DNA from: Bacteroidales bacterium
Lineage (GTDB): Bacteria > Bacteroidota > Bacteroidia > Bacteroidales > JAGOPY01
DNA length: 40,475 nt
Assembly: GCA_019429045.1 (NCBI GenBank)
Contig: JAHYJL010000006.1
Location: forward strand, 1 to 40,475
Direction of reading: 5' to 3'
Shown in pieces: positions 1-7,756 of this stretch. The notes under the pieces are model-generated. The model was not told where the DNA came from. It did no database searches and saw only the letters and a list, made by a program, of their open reading frames with translations. The position numbers and the translations under genes were made by a program. Positions within the stretch are counted from its first letter, which is position 1. Every line of letters begins with the position of its first letter.

Positions 1-7
1 TAATCTG

Positions 8-78
8 AGGTCTCGAGCGGATTCGAACCGCTGTATACGGTTTTGCAGACCGCCGCCTAGCCACTCGGCCACGAGACC
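8..78 (-). tRNA. tRNA-Cys (anticodon GCA)
   Basis: Read on the minus strand this folds as a complete cloverleaf. The 7-bp acceptor stem is GGTCTCG/CGAGACC, the anticodon loop is CTGCAAA giving anticodon GCA, and the T arm contains GGTTCGAATCC. The discriminator base is U, as expected for tRNA-Cys. CCA is not encoded. A TATCTTTG box lies about 17 nt upstream of the 5' end. Confidence 0.95.
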
Positions 79-94
79 GGCGGGTGGCGATTTG

Positions 95-102
95 CAAAGA
101 TA
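95..102 (-). promoter_or_regulatory. -7 box upstream of tRNA-Cys
   Basis: The minus strand reads TATCTTTG, matching the Bacteroidota -7 consensus TAnnTTTG, 17 nt before the tRNA 5' end. I see no good TTTG-like -33 box at the usual 19-21 nt distance, so this is a partial match. Confidence 0.4.
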
Positions 103-141
103 TGTAAAAATTATAAAAATTGAATTGCAGTGGGATATTTA

Positions 142-217
142 CTCGCTGCGCTAATGTCCACCTAATGTCCACCTAATGTCCACTTAATGTCAACTTAATG
201 TCCACCTAATGTCACTT
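142..217. repeat. 11-bp tandem repeat array A
   Basis: Six units of TAATGTCCACC run from 152 to 217. The units at 174, 185 and 207 are variant (…CCACT, …CAACT, …CACTT). The array is preceded by a GC-rich fragment, CTCGCTGCGC, at 143-152. The last unit overlaps the stop codon of the S46 peptidase gene (TTA at 216-218 on the plus strand). The same unit recurs near 9.0, 9.7 and 23.5 kb. Confidence 0.9.
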
Positions 218-2369
218 ATCTGATGGTCATCTCCTCCACCAAATGCCTTGCCCCGGCGAATTTGTCGATGATGAACAGGACGTAGCGAATATCGACATTT
301 ATCGTTCGCTGCAGCAGGGGCTCGTAGGCGATGTCGCCGCTCATGGCTTCCCAGTTGCCGTCGAAGGCCAGTCCGATCAGCTCGCCTTTGGCATTGATGA
401 CCGGGCTGCCGGAGTTGCCGCCGGTGATATCATGGTCGGTCAGGAAACAGACCTTCATGACGCCGTTGTCGCCATATCTGCCGTAATCCTTTGCCTGGTA
501 AAGCTCTTTCAGCTTTTCGGGCACCACGAATTCGTAATTCGTCGGGTCTTCTTTCTCCATCACCCCTTCGAGGGTGGTGTAGTAGTGGTAATATACCGCA
601 TCGGCCGGGTGATAACCCCGCACGGTGCCATAGGTAAGGCGCATGGTGGAGTTGGCGTCGGGGTAGAATGTCCGGTCGGGGTGCATCTCCCGAAGCCCGG
701 CGATGAACATACGGTTCCCGCGGGCCAGCTGCACGCTGGCATCAGATGTCGCTTTCCGGATCTCCTCCGCTTTTTCGGAAAAAGCTTTGTAAGCCTGGTA
801 TGCCGGGTCTTTCTGCAGGGTTTTCAGTCTTGGCTTATCCAGGAAAGCATTGACTTTTTCCGGGGTTGTGAGTACCGACCTTGCAAAAACATCGGCTGCC
901 CAGCGGTCATAATCGCCCTTGAATTTACCCAGGGTGGCGGCTAAAAATCCGGGTTGCTGCCCGATGGGGACATCCTCGTGGAACAACCGCATCATCGAGG
1001 CAAACATGTTCCGGTCGAGCGGCAGGTAGTAATCTTTGAAATGGGCTTCGATCCTTGCTTTCAGCCCGCTGATGATCTGGTCCCGTTTTTCCCTGTCCGG
1101 TTTGCTCTTTCCCAGTTCATCCTCCAGGGCTTTGAAGCCGGCGGCAAAGGAGATGATCTCGGGGCCGCGCAAGGCCGCTTCCCGGTAATATACGTTCGCC
1201 AGGGCATATTGTGATATGACCTTGTAGGCATCTTCGATCAGGAGCAAGGCCCGGCCGTATTTCTCCCTTATTTCGGGAGAGGACTCCACCCATTTCCTGA
1301 AATCATCTTCAATGGCCACTTTCTGCTCATATACCTTCAGCCGCTTCAGTCCTTTGGTTTGCCCGATGAAATATTTCCAGTAATTCGAAATGCCGGCGTC
1401 CTTGGAGGCATACTGAATTCTTACGGCATCGCTCTTCGACGTTTCGGCACGGATAATGTCGAGTTTTTCCTGGCGGATCTTCACGATCGACATATTGGTT
1501 GTATTGAGTCCCTGTTCCACCCCATAAGAGGTACGATAGCGGTCGGTGCTGCCGGAATAGCCCAGGATCATCGAAAAATCGCCCTCTTCGTAACCTGCCA
1601 CCGATACAGGCAGGTAATGCTTCGGCTTCAGGGGGATATTGTCTTTGGAATAATCTGCCGGCTTGCCATCCGGTCCGGAATAGACCCGGAACAGGGAGAA
1701 GTCGCCCGTATGCCGAGGCCACATCCAGTTGTCGGTGTCGTCGCCGAAGTTCCCGATGGAAGAGGGAGGGGCGCCGACCAGCCTGACATCTTTAAAAATC
1801 TCAAAAACAAAAAGATAGAATTCACTGCCTCCGAAAAAACTCCTGACGGCACATTCATAGTGCGTGCCCTCGGAAGCCTGTTTTGACAACGCATTTGATA
1901 TTTCGGTGATTTTCGCATTGCGCTCGCTTTCGGTCATATCAGCGGTTAATTGCGATGTTACCCGGTCGGTCACATCTTCCATGCTGACCAGGAACCTGAC
2001 GGTCAGCCCGGGGTTGGACAATTCCTCTTCGGGGCTCATGGCCCAGAAACCGTCTTTCAGGTAATCGTGCTCCACGCTACTGTGGGCCTGGATCCTTCCG
2101 TAACCGCAGTGGTGGTTGGTTAGCAGCAGCCCCTGTCCGGAGATGATCTCGCCGGTACAGCCCCGGCCAAACTGCACGATCGCATCCTTCAGGCTTGAGT
2201 TGTTGATACTGTAAATCTCTTCGGCTGTAAGCTTCAGCCCGAGCTTCTGCATATCTTCGTAATTCAGTCGTTCGACAAGCATGGGGATCCACATTCCCTC
2301 ATCGGCCTTAACTGCAGTATTGAAGGCCAGTAATAGCGCCAGGATTGGCAGCAGGCATAATTTTTTCAT
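216..2369 (-). CDS. dpp7: S46 family dipeptidyl peptidase, DPP7-type
   Basis: This is a 717-residue exported serine exopeptidase that removes dipeptides from oligopeptide N-termini, a key step in protein use by asaccharolytic Bacteroidota. Residues 1-22 form a signal peptide (MKKLCLLPILALLLAFN…). The chymotrypsin-like catalytic blocks are visible: TNHHCGY (His at 86/87), the D-T-D-N-W…HTGDF block at about 210-223 carrying the Asp, and GGNSGSP with Ser653. The specificity position after the FD of LIGLAFDGNWE is Gly671. From family knowledge, Gly here marks DPP7 (hydrophobic P1) and Arg marks DPP11 (Asp/Glu P1). Length matches the family (about 700-720). The gene stands alone, and its stop codon lies within an 11-bp repeat unit. 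Confidence 0.93.
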   Translation of the reverse strand: MKKLCLLPILALLLAFNTAVKADEGMWIPMLVERLNYEDMQKLGLKLTAEEIYSINNSSLKDAIVQFGRGCTGEIISGQGLLLTNHHCGYGRIQAHSSVEHDYLKDGFWAMSPEEELSNPGLTVRFLVSMEDVTDRVTSQLTADMTESERNAKITEISNALSKQASEGTHYECAVRSFFGGSEFYLFVFEIFKDVRLVGAPPSSIGNFGDDTDNWMWPRHTGDFSLFRVYSGPDGKPADYSKDNIPLKPKHYLPVSVAGYEEGDFSMILGYSGSTDRYRTSYGVEQGLNTTNMSIVKIRQEKLDIIRAETSKSDAVRIQYASKDAGISNYWKYFIGQTKGLKRLKVYEQKVAIEDDFRKWVESSPEIREKYGRALLLIEDAYKVISQYALANVYYREAALRGPEIISFAAGFKALEDELGKSKPDREKRDQIISGLKARIEAHFKDYYLPLDRNMFASMMRLFHEDVPIGQQPGFLAATLGKFKGDYDRWAADVFARSVLTTPEKVNAFLDKPRLKTLQKDPAYQAYKAFSEKAEEIRKATSDASVQLARGNRMFIAGLREMHPDRTFYPDANSTMRLTYGTVRGYHPADAVYYHYYTTLEGVMEKEDPTNYEFVVPEKLKELYQAKDYGRYGDNGVMKVCFLTDHDITGGNSGSPVINAKGELIGLAFDGNWEAMSGDIAYEPLLQRTINVDIRYVLFIIDKFAGARHLVEEMTIR

Positions 2370-2394
2370 AGTTACTATATATAATTGTTATTAA

Positions 2395-2468
2395 TTTCTC
2401 ACAGATTTTCACAGATATAACACACAGATAACACAGAAGTTCCCTAATTCAAAATTCAACATTCAACA
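2395..2468. repeat. Short-repeat intergenic segment
   Basis: The gap upstream of the S46 gene holds imperfect CACAGAT/CACAGAA repeats (2400-2440), similar in wording to the interior of the inverted-repeat element at 26.25-26.40 kb. These are followed by two copies of ATTCAAC (2456-2469), the reverse complement of the GTTGAAT heptamer seen at 4474-4501. Confidence 0.6.
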
Positions 2469-3557
2469 TTAAACGAATCTCTCTCCCTTCTGCATCCGCA
2501 CATCATTCACGATCTGCCGGATCTGCTGTTCATCCTGCTTGCGGCAGATCAGCAGGGTATTTTCATCTTCCACTACGATATAATCATCGAGCCCCTGTAT
2601 AACAACCAGTTTATCGCTGGGCATATTGATGATACTGTTCCGGGAATCGTATGTCAGCACGTGTTTGCCGGTAACGGCGTTATTGTTTTCATCTTTTTTA
2701 CGGATTTCATGGAGCGATCCCCAGGTGCCCAGGTCCGACCAGCCGAAATCGGATTCGATCACGAAGACGTTCTGCGCATGTTCCATGATGCCGTAGTCGA
2801 TGGAGATGCTTTTACAAACGGCGTATGTATTTTTAACAAAAACGTGTTCGGCGTGGGTGAAGTATGCGTCGTTCCCCTGGTTGAAGAGCTGGCTGATCTC
2901 CGGGAGATAATCGTCGAAGGCCTTCAGGATGCTTTTCAGCGACCAGATGAAGATCCCCGAATTCCAGAGGAATTCACCGCTTTGCAGGAAGGTGACGGCC
3001 AGGTCATGGTTGGGTTTTTCGGTGAAGGTTTTCACTTTAGAGAGGCCCTCATACCGGTCGTCGGTGATGTTTTTATTGAACTGGATATATCCGTATCCCG
3101 TATCGGGCCTGGATGGTTTGATCCCCAGGGTGATCAGCCAGTCGTTTTCTTCGGCAGCACGGATCGCCGTATTGATTTTTTCGGTGAATATATCTTCCTT
3201 CATGATAATGTGGTCTGAAGGGGCGACCACCAGGATCGCATCAGGGTCTTTCTTTTTTATCTTATAGGCGGCGTAAGCGGCGCAGGGAGCGGTATTGCGC
3301 CGGCAGGTCTCCAGCAGCACCTGGTCTTCGGTGAGTTCCGGCAGTTGTTCGAGCACCAGGTTTTTATACAGTTCGTGGGTCACGACATATATGTTCTCAG
3401 GCGGGCAGATGTTCTTAAAACGCAGGAATGTCTGCTGAATAAGCGTGGTGCCTGTTCCGAGGATATCGATGAACTGCTTGGGTTTTGCGATCCGGCTCAT
3501 AGGCCAGAAACGCGCGCCGATCCCCCCGGCCATGATGATGCAGTATGTATGGTTCAT
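2469..3557 (-). CDS. manC: Mannose-1-phosphate guanylyltransferase
   Basis: This enzyme makes GDP-mannose from mannose-1-phosphate and GTP, supplying mannose and fucose-type sugars for surface polysaccharides. The 362-residue protein begins MNHTYCIIMAGG. The nucleotidyltransferase signature GGIGARFWPMSR..KPKQF spans residues 11-29, followed by RNTAP (87-91), PSDH (113-116), the sugar-binding FTEKP (178-182) and NSGIF (199-203). The family's isomerase domain is absent, so this is the short monofunctional form. I placed the start at the ATG at 3557, directly before the motif. The frame stays open upstream only because it runs through a 7-bp tandem repeat, giving a low-complexity RNTKHET extension that is probably not translated. 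Confidence 0.93.
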   Translation of the reverse strand: MNHTYCIIMAGGIGARFWPMSRIAKPKQFIDILGTGTTLIQQTFLRFKNICPPENIYVVTHELYKNLVLEQLPELTEDQVLLETCRRNTAPCAAYAAYKIKKKDPDAILVVAPSDHIIMKEDIFTEKINTAIRAAEENDWLITLGIKPSRPDTGYGYIQFNKNITDDRYEGLSKVKTFTEKPNHDLAVTFLQSGEFLWNSGIFIWSLKSILKAFDDYLPEISQLFNQGNDAYFTHAEHVFVKNTYAVCKSISIDYGIMEHAQNVFVIESDFGWSDLGTWGSLHEIRKKDENNNAVTGKHVLTYDSRNSIINMPSDKLVVIQGLDDYIVVEDENTLLICRKQDEQQIRQIVNDVRMQKGERFV

Positions 3558-3563
3558 AGAGTT

Positions 3564-3633
3564 GTTTCGTGTTTCGTGTTTCGTGTTTCGTGTTTCGTGT
3601 TTCGTGTTTCGTGTTTCGTGTTTCGTGTTTCGT
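3564..3633. repeat. Heptamer array (GTTTCGT)x10
   Basis: Ten perfect 7-bp units abut the 5' end of manC, the first starting 7 nt from its start codon. The array occupies the 5' leader or promoter position of manC, which is transcribed leftward. Because 7 is not a multiple of 3, copy-number change would shift any reading frame running through it. Confidence 0.95.
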
Positions 3634-3643
3634 GTTCCTAATA

Positions 3644-3664
3644 AATACCCAATACCCAATACCC
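3644..3664. repeat. Heptamer array (AATACCC)x3
   Basis: Three perfect AATACCC units follow the GTTTCGT array after a 10-nt junction. The two heptamers are unrelated in sequence but share the 7-bp period. Confidence 0.9.
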
Positions 3665-3697
3665 AATCACTTAATGCACAAAAATATAAATTAAACC

Positions 3698-4312
3698 TTA
3701 ACCGCCGGCAGGAACCACCCTTGTCACGGGACTGATGCGGTAGATTTTCTTATTGTGGAGGTTCTGGCAGCGGTACCAGGTCCTGAGTTTTTGTTGTTTG
3801 ACGAATTTACGGCCGTCGGGAAGATGGAAAACGGCGTTGTCGGGAAGGTCTTCCAGGAAGATGCCCTTTTGACTGGAGTTGTAAGCATCCAGGCCGCGGA
3901 CCAGGTGTGCATTGCTTTTGCTGTTCGCCTTTGGCTGTTGCATATGCAACCGGACGAGCGGTTTGAGATCGTCCGGGAAGATGTTCATGCCGGTCAATTC
4001 GTTAAGCAGCGTGCCATAATGGTATTGCCATGCTTTGCCATGGGGCTTGCGCTGCCGGCCGTATTGATCCCACACCAGCATATGGGCAATCTCATGGGTC
4101 AGCGTGAGGAGAAACTCATAGGGGTTCAGGTCGTGGTTTACCGAGATCCGGTGAAAAGGGTCTTTCACGGGCGGGCGGTAATCGCCGAGTTTGGTGGTGC
4201 GGCCTCTTGTAATGCGCAACAGCAAAGGAAACCCCTTCACCCAGTTCATCACCAGCGGCAGGCTCTCCGGCGGGATATACGTTTTAAGCCCTTCCTGCAG
4301 CGGTTGTTTCAT
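3698..4312 (-). CDS. SprT-like zinc metalloprotein
   Basis: This 204-residue protein carries a SprT-like minimal metallopeptidase core. HEIAH at residues 73-77 supplies two zinc ligands and the catalytic Glu, and H91 in RKPHGKAW is the likely third ligand. SprT/Spartan relatives act on DNA-protein crosslinks in eukaryotes; the role of the bacterial versions is unclear. The usual C-terminal Cys4 zinc ribbon is missing: only one Cys remains in the RTWYRCQNLHNKKIYRIS region, although the residues around it resemble the ribbon fold. The gene overlaps the upstream small lipoprotein gene by 29 nt in another frame, suggesting cotranscription. Confidence 0.85.
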   Translation of the reverse strand: MKQPLQEGLKTYIPPESLPLVMNWVKGFPLLLRITRGRTTKLGDYRPPVKDPFHRISVNHDLNPYEFLLTLTHEIAHMLVWDQYGRQRKPHGKAWQYHYGTLLNELTGMNIFPDDLKPLVRLHMQQPKANSKSNAHLVRGLDAYNSSQKGIFLEDLPDNAVFHLPDGRKFVKQQKLRTWYRCQNLHNKKIYRISPVTRVVPAGG

Positions 4313-4508
4313 GGAGATGGAGATAATAGGTGTTTATCACCCGATTATTATAAGACCAGCGCGAGCAATCGCATTTCTTTGGTTTCCTGGGCTTGTATTT
4401 CTGATAGGGCGCCCGGCGGGAAGCGCAGGAAGTTGCCATAAAATAGATTATGATAAGCAGGAGTGGTATTAATTTTGAATGTTGAATGTTGAATGTTGAA
4501 TTAAGCAT
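4284..4508 (-). CDS. Small putative lipoprotein, unknown function
   Basis: This is a 74-codon frame with a hydrophobic stretch (LIPLLLIIIYF) followed by a lipobox-like MATSC, then a basic, Cys-containing tail with KPRKPKKCDCSRWSYNNR. The fused CDC motif after a Lys/Arg-rich stretch gives the impression of a conserved short Bacteroidota protein, but I cannot name a family. The start is uncertain. The ATG at 4508 gives a signal peptide whose first residues are encoded by the GTTGAAT repeat, and the ATG at 4439 would leave no signal sequence. The 3' end overlaps the SprT-like gene by 29 nt. Confidence 0.5.
   Translation of the reverse strand: MLNSTFNIQHSKLIPLLLIIIYFMATSCASRRAPYQKYKPRKPKKCDCSRWSYNNRVINTYYLHLHETTAAGRA
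4474..4501. repeat. Heptamer array (GTTGAAT)x3-4
   Basis: Three perfect GTTGAAT units (4481-4501) are preceded by a fourth lacking only its first base match. The array lies at the 5' end of the small lipoprotein gene and may be partly translated as its signal-peptide N-region. Confidence 0.85.
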
Positions 4509-4619
4509 CTGGTGGCTTGTATTATATTTTGAAATCAAAATTAGGTTTAATAACGATATCATTAATATTGACATTGTGTTCTGTCTGAAATTCATGCTGT
4601 GATTCTCATAATCTTTCCT

Positions 4620-4627
4620 TAACTTTG
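4620..4627 (+). promoter_or_regulatory. -7 box for the lipoprotein operon
   Basis: TAACTTTG matches TAnnTTTG exactly and lies 62 nt before the ATG at 4690. The -33 position holds only a weak CTGTG. It is the best promoter candidate for the two AT-rich genes downstream. Confidence 0.45.
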
Positions 4628-4689
4628 TTTCTGCGTTACCTGCAAGGCTAAAATGACAGAAACGAAAAGAATAAAAAGTTTACTTAAAA

Positions 4690-6561
4690 ATGAAAATATT
4701 TTCTCTTATTATATTGGTTTTCCTAATTCTAGTCACATCTTGTACTAAAGATTTACAAGAAGTTACCTTGCACAATGATCCTGGATCAGAAAATGAATTC
4801 CGAAGTGCATCTGTTGAAATGATCCAGCTTGGCAGGCAATTGCAAAATCCATACAGTGTTAGTAACATGCAGGCTGCGTATGATAGCCTTAAAAGAATTT
4901 ACGGAACTAAAATCCCGAATTTAACCATTACCACGACTCATAAATATATTAAGTTCACACCTGATAACGATGCAGAATATCTTGATTTGGTTTCTGATAC
5001 TCTGATGGACCTGTTTACCTATCCATTGGATTATGAAATTCTATCAACCGGTGGGCTTTACTATCATGACTCAAGCATTCCAGACAGTCTTCCAACATAC
5101 CACTATACGGCAATCAAGGCAAACTACACTCCCAATACCACTGTTGATTATGTGGTGCTTGAAAATTTATGTATTCCCGAAATCACACCCTATTATACGC
5201 AGAACCTGAACGATTCTTTAATAGATCATTTGATTGATATTGCACTCTTGTTAACAGACAATTACGACAGTGACACTTCTACATTAAAGTCTGGAGGCAG
5301 AGGGAGTTACCATCCCGAAGGTCGCATCACTGTGCACGATGATGTTGTTGATGACAATATTGTACCTGTTGAAAACATACAGGTATGCGCCAGACGCTGG
5401 TTTATTGTCTATACTGACATAACAGATTCAAACGGGGATTTTTATATGAATGGCACATTCAAACGCCCCTGTAATTATAGTTTAGTTTGGTCAACCTCAA
5501 GGTATTACATTACAAATGGCATATGGTATCCCGCTGTTTACAATGGTCCGAAAAAATCAGAAAGATGGGATTTACATATCGATAATAATGGTAAATCTTT
5601 TGGTTTTGCTACTACATTTAGGGCTGCTCACAGGTATCATGAAAAAAATATTGGAGGTCTGAAAAGACCAAATGTGTGGACGAAATTGAAAATAAGCTAT
5701 TTGCACAACGCAGGACCGGCCTTAGGCATGAATATAGGAAATTATTGGCAAATGTTTGTTGTCGGTTGGCCGGGCATCCCGAATATTTTGGTTTGGGGAA
5801 AAGATGACAATGGGAATATCCTGGACTCAGATGATATATTTAGTACAACCATACATGAATTAGGCCATGCTTCACATATTTCGCTATTAAGTGAAATTCA
5901 ATTTATTCAAGTTGATCCAATAATATATGAAAGCTGGGCAAACTGTGTTGAATGGTATATTACAAAAATAGAGTACAATGAACAAGGTGAAGAGGATTAT
6001 GATGATCCCACTATATTTTTAGACGGTGATCATATGCAAGATTGGAATTTGCCAGCATCGGACTATGAAGAGACTTATACCCCAGTATTTATTGATTTAT
6101 TCGAAAACTATAATCAGTCTTTAGACATTAACAGAGGAACGATGCCTGCTGATCGGTGCCCTGATGGTGGAACATTTGATGGAGCTAATTGTTTTGTAGT
6201 TCAGCCACCATACGGTGAAAATGTTTTCATTTATAATTACAATTTCTATTACACACCTCAAAATTGCTGCGACTGTCCTATTCCCGGGACTTACTATGAC
6301 GGGGCAAACTGTTTTGTATTGGCAGTGCCGTCAACGTCAATACCATTTATTTACAGTGGTAAAGGGTATATATTTCCTGCTGGCGACTCAAACTATCCTT
6401 ATGACCAGGTTAAAAATTACGATATCAGTAGCTTTGAACAAAATATTTTAAAGCATAGCTATGGTTTGAGCAGCCTGAAAACCAAACTGAAGGAATATCT
6501 GCCGGCAGGCATGACAGAACGGCATATTGATATTTATATGGATATATTTTTCAACCTTTAA
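4690..6561 (+). CDS. Lipoprotein with HExxH metallopeptidase-like domain and two inserted Cys modules
   Basis: This 623-residue protein has a signal peptide with lipobox LVTSC (Cys18), so it is probably an envelope lipoprotein. A segment at about 205-275 (GRITVHDD…GDFYMNGTF) resembles a carboxypeptidase-regulatory-like beta domain. HELGH at 389-393 with E414 in YESWANCVEW fits a gluzincin-type zinc site. At about 490-523 and 529-563 are two copies of a module beginning CP..GT(F/Y)(Y)DGANCFV, each about 34 residues with paired cysteines. The flanking text (FIDLFENYNQSLDI before, YPYDQVKNYDISSFEQ after) looks like one continuous helical domain interrupted by them. The gene is AT-rich compared with its neighbours. 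Substrate and role are unknown; the protease call rests on the motif only. Confidence 0.75.
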   Translation: MKIFSLIILVFLILVTSCTKDLQEVTLHNDPGSENEFRSASVEMIQLGRQLQNPYSVSNMQAAYDSLKRIYGTKIPNLTITTTHKYIKFTPDNDAEYLDLVSDTLMDLFTYPLDYEILSTGGLYYHDSSIPDSLPTYHYTAIKANYTPNTTVDYVVLENLCIPEITPYYTQNLNDSLIDHLIDIALLLTDNYDSDTSTLKSGGRGSYHPEGRITVHDDVVDDNIVPVENIQVCARRWFIVYTDITDSNGDFYMNGTFKRPCNYSLVWSTSRYYITNGIWYPAVYNGPKKSERWDLHIDNNGKSFGFATTFRAAHRYHEKNIGGLKRPNVWTKLKISYLHNAGPALGMNIGNYWQMFVVGWPGIPNILVWGKDDNGNILDSDDIFSTTIHELGHASHISLLSEIQFIQVDPIIYESWANCVEWYITKIEYNEQGEEDYDDPTIFLDGDHMQDWNLPASDYEETYTPVFIDLFENYNQSLDINRGTMPADRCPDGGTFDGANCFVVQPPYGENVFIYNYNFYYTPQNCCDCPIPGTYYDGANCFVLAVPSTSIPFIYSGKGYIFPAGDSNYPYDQVKNYDISSFEQNILKHSYGLSSLKTKLKEYLPAGMTERHIDIYMDIFFNL

Positions 6562-6572
6562 AATACATAATT

Positions 6573-7001
6573 ATGAAACATATTTTAATGGTGGTTATGG
6601 CAAGTATCATTATACTTTTAGGATCATGTGGACCTAAAGAACAATATTATTATGTAACCTATACAATACTTAATAAATCTGACCACAAAATTGAATTATT
6701 AATTATCAAGGACAACACTGTAAATGACACAATTATCCTTGCCAATTACGACAGCGATACGGTGATAGAAGCCAGACAAGAAGGCTTTGTATCAGATCCT
6801 CCTCCATTTCTATCAGCCTCTGTTAGGGTTACCTATGATGATTCTATTTCTGTTTTTCATTATCGGACTGTAGAGCAAGACGTAGCTCGCAGTATTTTGA
6901 TTAGAGAATCATGGACCGGAGGTAGTACAGGAGATCAAGATTATAAATGGGAATATTTGTTTACCAATGATGATTATGAGGAAGCGGTTTTGCTTCAATG
7001 A
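6573..7001 (+). CDS. Putative lipoprotein, unknown function
   Basis: This 142-residue protein has a signal peptide and lipobox ILLGSC (Cys19) followed by a single small, probably beta-rich domain (YYYVTYTILNKSDHKIELLI… DTVIEARQEGFVSD…). I do not recognise the family. It begins 11 nt after the metallopeptidase-like lipoprotein gene and shares its AT-rich composition, so the two are probably cotranscribed and may act together at the outer membrane or in the periplasm. Confidence 0.7.
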   Translation: MKHILMVVMASIIILLGSCGPKEQYYYVTYTILNKSDHKIELLIIKDNTVNDTIILANYDSDTVIEARQEGFVSDPPPFLSASVRVTYDDSISVFHYRTVEQDVARSILIRESWTGGSTGDQDYKWEYLFTNDDYEEAVLLQ

Positions 7002-7024
7002 AGGCAACATTCAAAATTTAATCT

Positions 7025-7756
7025 ATGGTTTCTTTGCTCGGCAAATATCTCCTCCTGATGATCCAGGTTTTCAGGAAACCGGCCAAATGGAAGGTTTTCT
7101 GGAAGCAGCTGATGACTGAGTTTCAGAAGATCGGCGTGGAGTCGATGGGCATTGTGGCCATCATATCTGTTTTTATGGGAGCGGTGGCGGCCATGCAGGT
7201 GGCTTTTAATATTGACAGTCCTCTGATCCCGCTGATCACGGTAGGTTTTACCGTCAGGCAGTCGATCATCCTTGAGTTTTCGCCTACGGTCATCAGCCTG
7301 ATCCTGGCGGGTAAGGTAGGCTCCCGGATCGCGTCAGAGATTGGTACGATGCGGGTGACCGAACAGATCGACGCCTTGCAGACAATGGGGGTGAACAGTG
7401 CGAACTACCTGATACTGCCGAAAATGGTGGCCGCTTTGCTGTTCAACCCGGCGCTGATCACGATGAGCATGTTCCTGGGCCTTGTGGGCGGGCTGGTGGC
7501 CTGCGTTTCGCTCGACCTGGTGTCCTATACGGTGTACATTGAAGGTCTCCAGGCCTGGTTTGATCCCTGGTCGATCACCTATGCCCTGATCAAAACGGTG
7601 ATTTTCGCTTTTATCATTGTATCAGTCTCGGGCTTCAACGGGTACATCATCAAAGGCGGTGCGCTCGATGTGGGGAATGCCAGCACCAAAGCGGTGGTGC
7701 AAACCAGCATCCTGATCATCCTTTTCAACCTGATCCTTACCGAAATCCTTCTCTGA
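7025..7756 (+). CDS. mlaE: MlaE-family ABC transporter permease
   Basis: This 243-residue inner-membrane permease belongs to the Mla-type phospholipid transport system, which moves lipids between inner and outer membrane. The MlaE hallmarks are visible: an amphipathic N-terminus, GVESMGIVAIISVFMGAVAAMQ, EFSPTVISLILAGKVGSRIASEIGTMRVTEQIDAL and a hydrophobic C-terminus. Its stop codon overlaps the start of the ATPase gene (TGATG at 7754-7758). The usual MlaD substrate-binding partner is not in this stretch and must be elsewhere. Confidence 0.93.
   Translation: MVSLLGKYLLLMIQVFRKPAKWKVFWKQLMTEFQKIGVESMGIVAIISVFMGAVAAMQVAFNIDSPLIPLITVGFTVRQSIILEFSPTVISLILAGKVGSRIASEIGTMRVTEQIDALQTMGVNSANYLILPKMVAALLFNPALITMSMFLGLVGGLVACVSLDLVSYTVYIEGLQAWFDPWSITYALIKTVIFAFIIVSVSGFNGYIIKGGALDVGNASTKAVVQTSILIILFNLILTEILL

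Noticed and set aside
243-944. Long plus-strand frame opposite the S46 peptidase
   Set aside because: It is antisense to a gene with complete catalytic motifs and shows no protein signature; a high-GC shadow frame.
2469-3659. manC extended upstream through the heptamer array
   Set aside because: The extra residues are pure repeat translation (RNTKHET) and the family signature begins at the ATG at 3557.
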